From Desulfuromonadaceae bacterium UBA5613 (lineage in GTDB: Bacteria > Desulfobacterota > Desulfuromonadia > Desulfuromonadales > UBA2197), in contig DIKR01000050.1 in NCBI GenBank assembly GCA_002424625.1, positions 1-7,145 on the forward strand: a DNA stretch of 7,145 bases, in the 5' to 3' direction. Below are positions 1 to 4,981 of this stretch, in pieces (position 1 is the first letter of the stretch; every line of letters begins with the position of its first letter). The notes below the pieces were generated by a model. That model did not search any database and was not told the DNA's origin. It saw only the letters and a list, made by a program, of their open reading frames with translations. The position numbers were made by a program, and so were the translations under genes.

Positions 1-410
1 GTAAAGATCCATTCGCGCCCTTGCGGCAGAGATCGGAGCAGAACAAGATGGCCGATGAGGAGAGGGAGATAAAGGAAGCCGAAGAGGACCGTGGCACAAT
101 CACGGGCAACGGTCTCGATTGTGCGGTAATGAAAAAGGAAAAGGGTGGCAATGCCAAGAGTTACGGCAGCAAATGCCCCGGTCGGCAATCCGTTTTGCAG
201 GTAAAGACAAGGGACCAGTCCAGCACCAAGAACCGCCGCAAGGATGCCTTCAAAACGCCGGGCAGGCGGGAGAGCCATGCGATAAAGTTCATCAAGGGCG
301 ATAAAGACAATAATGGTGACAACGGCGCAGAAAAAAGGCGGTGTGGCGCGCCAGACCAGCAGAAGCAACAGGGGGAGAAGGATGACCCCGGTAATAATGC
401 GCTGTTTAAT
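1..410 (-). CDS. cdsA: Phosphatidate cytidylyltransferase (CDP-diacylglycerol synthase), N-terminal part, cut by the window edge
   Basis: CdsA is the integral membrane enzyme that makes CDP-diacylglycerol from phosphatidic acid and CTP, the branch point of phospholipid synthesis. The minus frame is open for 136 codons to the edge. It begins (M)KQRIITGVILLPLLLL, matching the usual CdsA opening, followed by membrane stretches at about residues 5-20, 25-42 and 54-95. FGFLYLPLLIGHLVLLRSLP near 109-128 resembles the family's central region. The C-terminal catalytic signature lies outside the window. The start is unusual: upstream codons in frame run back to a TGA inside uppS without ATG, GTG or TTG. 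An AAGGAG at 418-423 sits 7 nt before ATT (408-410), which falls exactly where the family's Met is expected. It follows uppS by 11 nt and its ribosome binding site overlaps the uppS stop, so translation is probably coupled. Family assignment is from remembered homologs and gene order; I am fairly sure of it, less so of the start. Confidence 0.85.
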   Translation of the reverse strand, partial: MKQRIITGVILLPLLLLLVWRATPPFFCAVVTIIVFIALDELYRMALPPARRFEGILAAVLGAGLVPCLYLQNGLPTGAFAAVTLGIATLFLFHYRTIETVARDCATVLFGFLYLPLLIGHLVLLRSLPQGREWIF

Positions 411-423
411 AACAAATCTCCTT
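408..423 (-). promoter_or_regulatory. Ribosome binding site and probable ATT start codon of cdsA
   Basis: On the minus strand AAGGAG (418-423) is followed by a 7-nt spacer and ATT AAA CAG CGC. The uppS stop TAA (422-424) overlaps the first bases of this Shine-Dalgarno sequence. No standard start codon exists in this frame between the upstream TGA and the conserved KQRIITG segment. ATT is a known rare initiator (infC and pcnB in E. coli), normally discriminated against by initiation factor IF3. A base error changing a real start codon is the main alternative. Confidence 0.6.
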
Positions 424-1156
424 AGACGTCCGGATTTTCATAGCGCAACTGTTCACCGGTGAGCCCGAACCGCCGCTGTCGACGGGCATATTCGGCCAAG
501 GCCAGCTGCAATTGGGCTGTATCAAAATCCGGCCAATAAGTTTCACAAAAATAAAGCTCCGCATAAGCAATCTGCCAAAGGAGAAAATTACTGATGCGCA
601 TCTCGCCGCTGGTCCGGATCAGCAGATCAGGGTCAGGGATACCGCGGGTTTCAAGGCAGGCGGAAAAATCTTTATCGCTGATCGCCTCCGGCACGATCTC
701 TCCGGCTAACGCCTTGACTGCAAGTTGGCGTGCCGCCTGGACCAGTTCAGCACGCCCCCCATAGGAAAGAGCCAGAACCAGGGTCATCGCGCGATTTTCT
801 TTGGTCTTTTCAACTGCTTCCTGCAGGATATCACGAACATTGGCCGGTAAACGCGAGGTATCGCCGATCACTTGCAGCCGGATATCCTGTTGCCGCATCG
901 TCTTGAGTTCACTCGACAGGTAGTGGCCTAACAGACCCATGAGGGCGCCGACCTCCTCATCCGGACGCTGCCAGTTCTCGGAACTGAAAGCATAAAGGGT
1001 GAGAAAAGGAATTTGTTCTTCCCGGACGGCGGTAACGATCTTGCGCACCGTCTCCACTCCCCGACGATGACCCAAAATCCGGGGAAGATGGCGCTGTTCC
1101 GCCCAGCGGCCGTTTCCATCCATGATGATTGCAATATGTCGGGGCCGGGTCGTCAT
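422..1156 (-). CDS. uppS: Undecaprenyl diphosphate synthase (cis-prenyltransferase)
   Basis: UppS is a cytosolic, membrane-associated homodimer that condenses isopentenyl diphosphate onto farnesyl diphosphate to make the C55 carrier lipid used for peptidoglycan and LPS O-antigen. From the ATG at 1156 it has 244 residues, normal for the family. Visible motifs are IMDGNGRWA (11-19) with the catalytic Asp13, SSENW (58-62), SYGGRAE (131-137) and the diphosphate-binding RTSGE.RISNF block (181-191) followed by WQ and AYAELYF. The frame extends upstream to a TTG at 1189, giving 255 residues. That extension has no ribosome binding site and lies outside the conserved region, whereas a GAAAGAG lies just before the ATG, so I chose the ATG. 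It follows the ferredoxin gene by 135 nt and precedes cdsA, the usual order. All key motifs are intact. Confidence 0.97.
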   Translation of the reverse strand: MTTRPRHIAIIMDGNGRWAEQRHLPRILGHRRGVETVRKIVTAVREEQIPFLTLYAFSSENWQRPDEEVGALMGLLGHYLSSELKTMRQQDIRLQVIGDTSRLPANVRDILQEAVEKTKENRAMTLVLALSYGGRAELVQAARQLAVKALAGEIVPEAISDKDFSACLETRGIPDPDLLIRTSGEMRISNFLLWQIAYAELYFCETYWPDFDTAQLQLALAEYARRQRRFGLTGEQLRYENPDV

Positions 1157-1245
1157 AGCAGCTCTTTCGTGCCGGAAATGGAATGACAAAATAACACGGG
1201 TTGAGAATGGACAGCAAGGGGAAGAGACAGAGGAGGAAGATTTTA

Positions 1246-1269
1246 CCGGGTGCAGCGAACCGCACCCGG
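1246..1269 (-). terminator. Stem-loop between the ferredoxin gene and uppS (weak terminator or processing hairpin)
   Basis: Perfect 8-bp inverted repeat, CCGGGTGC (1246-1253) and GCACCCGG (1262-1269), with an 8-nt loop. On the minus strand it starts 22 nt after the ferredoxin stop and is followed by TAAAATCTTCC, which is only mildly U-rich. It could protect the 3' end of the ferredoxin message or lower read-through into uppS; it is not a convincing full terminator. Confidence 0.4.
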
Positions 1270-1291
1270 CAACAGGAGGAAAAAATCAGAA

Positions 1292-1456
1292 TCAGTCAAC
1301 AATCGCACTGACCGGGCAACAGTCGACACAAGCGCGACACTCAGTGCAGTCAGCACTGATCGCATACTTGTCGCCAGCTGCGGCAATGGCGCTGACCGGG
1401 CAGGTATCGACACAGGTCCCACAGGCAATACAATCTTCGGTAATCTTCAGAGCCAT
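1292..1456 (-). CDS. Small 2[4Fe-4S] ferredoxin, 54 residues
   Basis: This is a complete gene: ATG at 1456, a strong AAGGAG 6 nt upstream (1463-1468) and a TGA stop. The protein begins MALKITEDCIACGTC and is essentially two iron-sulfur binding repeats. The first ligand set is C9, C12, C15, C19 followed by Pro; the second is C37, C40, C43, C47 followed by Pro, with an extra Cys46 beside the last ligand. Both halves end in CPVSAI, showing the internal duplication typical of clostridial-type ferredoxins. Such proteins are soluble, low-potential one-electron carriers in anaerobic metabolism. The gene begins 40 nt after frr and is read in the same direction, so it is probably cotranscribed with it. 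A ferredoxin is not a standard member of this cluster. Its partner is unknown; supply of electrons to the iron-sulfur enzymes IspG and IspH of isoprenoid synthesis is one guess. Confidence 0.95.
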   Translation of the reverse strand: MALKITEDCIACGTCVDTCPVSAIAAAGDKYAISADCTECRACVDCCPVSAIVD

Positions 1457-1496
1457 TGCGCTCTCCTTGCTACGGGGTTAATAAAATGAAGATTGA

Positions 1497-2054
1497 TTAA
1501 ATCTCCATAATTTCCTTATCCTTAACGATTACAACCTCGTCCACTTTCTTCACAAAAGCATCGGTGGCGTCCTGAACATCCTTTTCCGCGCGCTTGAGTT
1601 GATCTTCAGTAATCAGCTTGTCCTTTTCCATCTTTTTCAAGCTATCGTTGGCATCACGCCGTAAATTGCGGATCGCAATTTTCGCTTCCTCACCAAGCTT
1701 TTTCACCGTCTTCACCATCTCTTTACGTCGGTCTTCGGTCAAGGCGGGAAAGATCAAACGGATGGCGGTTCCATCGGAATTAGGATTGAGCCCAAGATCC
1801 GACTTGAGGATGGCCTTCTCGATATCAGGCAGGAGTTTCTTTTCCCAGGGCTGAATAACGATCATACGCGGCTCCGGAACCGTCATACTCGCCACTGCAC
1901 TCAACGGAGTAGGCGTGCCGTAATAATCGATGCGGATCTCGTCAAGCAGAGTAATCGAGGCCCGTCCCGTGCGCACCCGGGTAAAATCCTTGCGCAGCGA
2001 ATCGATGGATTTCTCCATCGAAGCCTTTACCTTGTCGATAACGTCCTGATTCAT
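1497..2054 (-). CDS. frr: Ribosome recycling factor
   Basis: RRF works with EF-G after termination to split the post-termination ribosome so that subunits can be reused. The protein has 185 residues, the standard length. Both domains are visible: the long helical domain I, formed by residues 1-30 plus 105-185, and the beta-rich domain II at about 31-104. The conserved RVRTGRAS is at 26-33, the region around DLGLNPNSDGTAIRL at 86-100, and LTEDRRKE at 105-112. The C-terminal half is highly charged and helical, as expected. The ATG lies only 3 nt after the pyrH stop, and its ribosome binding site (GGGAG) lies inside the end of pyrH, so the two genes are probably translationally coupled. Nothing is abnormal in the sequence. 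Confidence 0.98.
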   Translation of the reverse strand: MNQDVIDKVKASMEKSIDSLRKDFTRVRTGRASITLLDEIRIDYYGTPTPLSAVASMTVPEPRMIVIQPWEKKLLPDIEKAILKSDLGLNPNSDGTAIRLIFPALTEDRRKEMVKTVKKLGEEAKIAIRNLRRDANDSLKKMEKDKLITEDQLKRAEKDVQDATDAFVKKVDEVVIVKDKEIMEI

Positions 2055-2057
2055 CGC

Positions 2058-2783
2058 TTATACTCCCTTGACGATAGTCCCGATTGCTTCGCCGGTGACG
2101 ACCCGTTCGATATTCCCCGGACAGGTCAGATCAAAGACGATGATCGGCAGGTTATTATCCATACAGAGGGATGTTGCTGTTGCGTCCATGACCTGAAGAC
2201 CGCGCTGCAGCACCTCGATATAAGTCAATGATTGGTATTTTACCGCATTTTTGTCTTTATGGGGATCGGCACTGTAGATCCCATCGACCTTGGTCGCCTT
2301 GAGGATGACTTCAGCATTGATCTCCATCGCCCGCAGGCTCGCCGCAGTATCAGTGGTAAAGTAAGGATTTCCCGTTCCGGCACCAAAGATGACAACCCGT
2401 CCCTTTTCAAGATGGCGCATGGCGCGACGCCGGATATACGGTTCCGCGACTGCCTGCATATCGATCGCCGACAGAACCCGCGTCGTCACCCCGATCTTTT
2501 CCAGGGCATCCTGCATGGCAAGGCTGTTCATCACCGTCGCCAGCATCCCCATATAATCGGCGCTGGCACGGTCCATCCCCTTGGTGGCACCGGCAACGCC
2601 ACGGAAGATATTCCCGCCACCGATCACCACAGAAATTTCCACCCCGAGAGCAACCACCCCTTTGATCTCGGCGGCTATCGTTGAGATGACAAGGGGATCA
2701 ATGCCGTAGCCCTGGTTTCCTGCCAATGCTTCGCCACTTAGCTTCAGAAGAATCCGCCGGTACTTAGGAGTCGCACTGCTCAT
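2058..2783 (-). CDS. pyrH: UMP kinase (uridylate kinase)
   Basis: PyrH phosphorylates UMP to UDP using ATP, a step toward UTP, CTP and the UDP-sugars of cell wall synthesis. It is a hexameric cytosolic enzyme of the amino acid kinase family, usually regulated by GTP and UTP. The 241 residues match the family. Motifs seen are LLKLSGEAL (12-20), IGGGNIFRG (54-62), the UMP-binding GAGTGNPYFTTDTAA (134-148), KATKVDGIYSADP (162-174) and LQVMDATA (196-203). The ATG at 2783 has an AGGA 6 nt upstream. It begins 105 nt after tsf, beyond a terminator-like hairpin, and ends 3 nt before frr. It may therefore lead its own transcription unit, although I could not find a complete promoter in the gap. Confidence 0.98.
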   Translation of the reverse strand: MSSATPKYRRILLKLSGEALAGNQGYGIDPLVISTIAAEIKGVVALGVEISVVIGGGNIFRGVAGATKGMDRASADYMGMLATVMNSLAMQDALEKIGVTTRVLSAIDMQAVAEPYIRRRAMRHLEKGRVVIFGAGTGNPYFTTDTAASLRAMEINAEVILKATKVDGIYSADPHKDKNAVKYQSLTYIEVLQRGLQVMDATATSLCMDNNLPIIVFDLTCPGNIERVVTGEAIGTIVKGV

Positions 2784-2834
2784 CTTTATTCCTGCCCTTC
2801 GTCGTTTTTGAGCCGAGAGTCGCTGTCAAGCCGC

Positions 2835-2876
2835 AAAAAGAAACGGCGGGAACAAATAAATGAACCCACCGTTCCC
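2835..2876 (-). terminator. Intrinsic terminator after tsf
   Basis: On the minus strand AACGGTGGG pairs with CCCGCCGTT (plus-strand arms 2865-2873 and 2842-2850): 9 bp with one G-U pair, extendable by three outer pairs of which two are G-U. The loop is 14 nt, and the 3' arm runs into a U-rich tail of TTTCTTTTT. It lies just after the tsf stop and before pyrH. The position, stem and tail fit a rho-independent terminator, although the loop is long and read-through to pyrH is possible. Confidence 0.7.
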
Positions 2877-2888
2877 TGCATGATTTGC

Positions 2889-3803
2889 TTACTTACTCAT
2901 TGCCGCAACTTCAGCGGCAAAATCATCCTGCTTCTTTTCAATGCCTTCACCCAGCTGATAACGGGCAAACGCTGAAAGCGTCACCTCGGCGCCGATCTCT
3001 TTGCCGAGGGACTCAACAACCTTGGCAATCTTCTGATCCGGGTCGATGACATAGGCCTGCTCAAGAAGACAGACTTCACCGTAGAACTTGTTGATCTGCC
3101 CGTCGACAATCTTGTCGATGATATTGGCCGGCTTGCCGCTTTCCAGGGCTTTCGAGCTGGCAATATCCTTTTCACGGTCAACAACTGCGGCCGGGACCTC
3201 GGAACGCATCAGATACTGCGGACTGGCCGCGGCAACATGCATGGCAATCTGACGAGCGACAGCAGCAACGCGGGGATCATCCCCTTTGCTGGTGCTCAAC
3301 TGTACGAGGACGCCGATTTTACCACCGGCGTGAATATAGGATGCAACGACCCCTTCAGCAACCGAAAAACGCTCAAAGCGGCGGATAGCGAGATTCTCGC
3401 CAATCGTTGCAATCTGCAGAGTCAACTCTTCACCAACGGTGCGTCCCAAGGTCGGGAGAGGAACATTTTTCAATGTCTCAACATCGGCCGGAGCCACGGT
3501 CAGAACCGTCTCCGCAACGGTCTTGGCAAAATTCTGGAAATCGACGTTCTTGGCGACAAAATCAGTCTCGGAGTTGACCTCGACCAGAGCGCAACACTTG
3601 CCTTCGCCGGCGGCGACGATCATCCCTTCGGCGGCAATGCGTCCGGCCTTCTTGGCGGCGGCGGAAAGACCCTTTTTACGAAGAATATCGATCGCGGCTT
3701 CCATGTCGCCGTTTGCTTCAGTCAGGGCTTTTTTGCAATCCATCATCCCTGCGCCTGTTTTGGTCCGGAGCTCGGAAACCATACCTGCTGTAATATCTGC
3801 CAC
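2889..3803 (-). CDS. tsf: Elongation factor Ts, full-length form
   Basis: EF-Ts releases GDP from EF-Tu so that EF-Tu can bind GTP and aminoacyl-tRNA again. The protein has 304 residues. The N-terminal UBA-like domain is at about 1-55 (LRTKTGAGMMDCKKAL near 12-27), followed by the EF-Tu-contacting TDFVAKN at 80-86. Two homologous core subdomains follow (about 60-145 and 150-290), the second with SYIHAGGKIGVL and AMHVAAASPQYL. Some bacterial lineages have a short EF-Ts of roughly 200-220 residues with only one core repeat; this one keeps both. The start is GTG at 3803, chosen because AGGAGG (3809-3814) lies 5 nt upstream and the product begins MADITAGMV as the family does. It follows rpsB by 145 nt that contain a strong hairpin, and is followed by a terminator-like hairpin. 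Confidence 0.98.
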   Translation of the reverse strand: MADITAGMVSELRTKTGAGMMDCKKALTEANGDMEAAIDILRKKGLSAAAKKAGRIAAEGMIVAAGEGKCCALVEVNSETDFVAKNVDFQNFAKTVAETVLTVAPADVETLKNVPLPTLGRTVGEELTLQIATIGENLAIRRFERFSVAEGVVASYIHAGGKIGVLVQLSTSKGDDPRVAAVARQIAMHVAAASPQYLMRSEVPAAVVDREKDIASSKALESGKPANIIDKIVDGQINKFYGEVCLLEQAYVIDPDQKIAKVVESLGKEIGAEVTLSAFARYQLGEGIEKKQDDFAAEVAAMSK

Positions 3804-3854
3804 GTGAACCTCCTGAAATGAAGACAGAGCAACGCCATCTTCCGGGAATTGTTT

Positions 3855-3869
3855 CGATTTGATAAATCG
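3855..3869 (-). repeat. Small inverted repeat just after the rpsB-tsf terminator
   Basis: CGATTT (3855-3860) and AAATCG (3864-3869) form a perfect 6-bp stem with a 3-nt loop. On the minus strand it follows almost directly the U tract of the hairpin at 3871-3904. It could be part of a composite 3' structure or tsf leader, or be chance in an AT-rich stretch. Confidence 0.35.
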
Positions 3870-3870
3870 G

Positions 3871-3904
3871 AAAAATGGCGGCCGTTACAGGAGCGGCCGC
3901 CATT
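3871..3904 (-). terminator. Intrinsic terminator or attenuator between rpsB and tsf
   Basis: A perfect 11-bp GC-rich stem: AATGGCGGCCG at 3874-3884 and its exact inverted copy CGGCCGCCATT at 3894-3904, with a 9-nt loop. On the minus strand the stem runs directly into further T residues, giving five consecutive Us followed by CC. The plus strand lacks a U tract, so it acts on rpsB transcripts. Its position 44 nt after the rpsB stop and before tsf suggests it ends many rpsB transcripts or adjusts the ratio of S2 to EF-Ts mRNA. Confidence 0.8.
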
Positions 3905-3914
3905 GATATCCACA

Positions 3915-3929
3915 CGACTCAAAAAGTCG
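3915..3929 (-). repeat. Short hairpin just after the rpsB stop
   Basis: CGACT (3915-3919) and AGTCG (3925-3929) form a 5-bp stem with a 5-nt loop, 19 nt beyond the rpsB stop and upstream of the main terminator stem. It is too short to act as a terminator alone; listed as a minor possible 3' element. Confidence 0.25.
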
Positions 3930-3948
3930 CAGAAAATGTTACTAAAAG

Positions 3949-4770
3949 TTACTCAGCAACTGGCGCTTCTGTGACCACAGCGGCTTTAACAATCTCTTCA
4001 GCGACTTCAGGAATCACAACGACTTCAGCTGCCAGAGCTTCTTCGAGGGGGGCGCCGACTTCGTCGCCGGAACGCAGGGAGTTCTCGCGCAGCAGGACAC
4101 CGTCAGCACAAGCTTCAGCCATCTTCGAAGTGAAGAGGCGAATCGCCCGGATGGCGTCATCGTTGCCGGGGATAATGTAATCGATTTCGTCCGGGTCACA
4201 GTTGGTATCGACAACGGCAACAACCGTCATCCCCAGCTTGCGGGCTTCCTTGATGGCGATCGTTTCTTTCTTCGGATCGATGACAAAGATCACGCTCGGG
4301 ATTTTATTCATCCCTTTGATGCCGCCCAGAGTCTTTTCGAGCTTTTCACGCTCGCGCTCCAGTTCCAGACCTTCCTTCTTGGTCAGAAGCTGGTAGGTAC
4401 CATCCTGCGACATCAGCTCAATCTTCTTGAGACGATCGATACTCCCTTTGATCGTCTGGAAGTTGGTGAGCATGCCACCCAGCCAGCGATTATTGACGTA
4501 GTACTGACCGGCGCGCAACGCTTCTTCAGCAATGGCATCCTGCGCCTGCTTCTTGGTGCCGACAAAGAGGATCTTTTCACCACGACTGACCGCGTCGCGG
4601 ATATAATTGTAAGCCACCTTGAAGTGGCGGACGGTCTTCTGCAGATCGATGATGTAGATACCGTTACGGGCGCCGAAGATATACGGCTTCATTTTCGGGT
4701 TCCAGCGCTTGGTCTGATGACCGAAATGAACGCCGGCTTCAAGCAGTTGCTTCATGGTGATCTGGGACAT
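3949..4770 (-). CDS. rpsB: 30S ribosomal protein S2
   Basis: S2 joins the small ribosomal subunit late, near the head-platform junction, and is needed for S1 binding. The protein has 273 residues. Family landmarks are MKQLLEAGVHFGHQTKRWNPKM (6-27, the first S2 signature), FGARNGIYIIDLQKT (32-46), FVGTKKQAQD (69-78), NNRWLGGMLTNF (93-104), a charged coiled-coil insert around 110-150, and VIDPKKE.IAI.EA..LG followed by VVDTNCDPDEIDYIIPGNDDA (187-206). The last 40 or so residues form an Ala/Val/Glu-rich acidic tail beyond the conserved core; such tails vary between species. The ATG at 4770 has AGGAG 10 nt upstream and a closer GAAGAG. It heads the cluster and lies back to back with lptF. S2 is known in other bacteria to repress its own rpsB-tsf mRNA; the long leader here would allow that. 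Confidence 0.98.
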   Translation of the reverse strand: MSQITMKQLLEAGVHFGHQTKRWNPKMKPYIFGARNGIYIIDLQKTVRHFKVAYNYIRDAVSRGEKILFVGTKKQAQDAIAEEALRAGQYYVNNRWLGGMLTNFQTIKGSIDRLKKIELMSQDGTYQLLTKKEGLELEREREKLEKTLGGIKGMNKIPSVIFVIDPKKETIAIKEARKLGMTVVAVVDTNCDPDEIDYIIPGNDDAIRAIRLFTSKMAEACADGVLLRENSLRSGDEVGAPLEEALAAEVVVIPEVAEEIVKAAVVTEAPVAE

Positions 4771-4795
4771 TTTTTCTCTTCTCCTGTGTTCGGTT

Positions 4796-4816
4796 AAGGG
4801 CCTCCGCCTGGGCCTT
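4796..4816 (-). promoter_or_regulatory. Hairpin in the rpsB leader, possible S2 feedback site
   Basis: On the rpsB mRNA AAGGCCC pairs with GGCCCTT with one C-C mismatch and a 7-nt loop. It ends 25 nt before the start codon, just upstream of the ribosome binding site. Control of rpsB-tsf by S2 binding to the leader is known in other bacteria; linking this particular hairpin to it is inference only. Confidence 0.3.
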
Positions 4817-4893
4817 TATTGCCGCAATTCCGCACCAAAAGCAGAACACCAAGCGGACAGGCTGAACAGGCGTGTGAATTTTTACAGCGCATT

Positions 4894-4922
4894 TCTATAA
4901 CACGCAGCCCTGCTGAGCGCAA
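4894..4922 (-). promoter_or_regulatory. Predicted sigma-70-type promoter of rpsB
   Basis: On the minus strand TTGCGC (4917-4922) is followed by a 17-nt spacer and TATAGA (4894-4899), preceded by TG one base away, an extended -10 element. An A6/T6 tract at 4926-4931 just upstream of the -35 could act as an UP element, as expected for a ribosomal protein gene. Transcription would start near 4887, giving a leader of about 117 nt before rpsB. Confidence 0.45.
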
Positions 4923-4944
4923 GAGAAAAAAGCTCTCATTCTGG

Positions 4945-4973
4945 TTTACAACAGCCTCCACCTATATTACTAT
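4945..4973 (+). promoter_or_regulatory. Predicted sigma-70-type promoter of lptF
   Basis: TTTACA (4945-4950), a 17-nt spacer and TACTAT (4968-4973), matching five of six and four of six consensus bases. It lies 22 bp from the -35 of the predicted rpsB promoter, facing away from it. The expected transcription start at about 4980-4982 coincides with the lptF ATG at 4982, so the mRNA would have almost no leader. Confidence 0.4.
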
Positions 4974-4981
4974 GCGCGCTT

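Noticed and set aside
161..415. Open frame of 84 codons on the minus strand starting with TTG behind the same ribosome binding site as cdsA
   Set aside because: Its product is not CdsA-like, while the overlapping frame gives a continuous CdsA N-terminus for 136 codons. I first suspected a frameshift joining the two frames, but re-reading the bases at 241-300 showed the CdsA frame to be uninterrupted.
1157..1189. Upstream TTG start extending UppS by 11 residues
   Set aside because: No ribosome binding site precedes it and the extra residues lie outside the conserved start of the family; the ATG at 1156 is better placed.
2801..2829. TTGACA as a full promoter of pyrH
   Set aside because: The hexamer at the proper distance is AACGAC, a poor -10, so I did not list it as a promoter; it is noted only as a possible -35.
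3237..3821. Long plus-strand open frame of 194 codons opposite tsf
   Set aside because: It is antisense to the intact EF-Ts gene and its product looks like a codon-bias shadow, with no family features or ribosome binding site.
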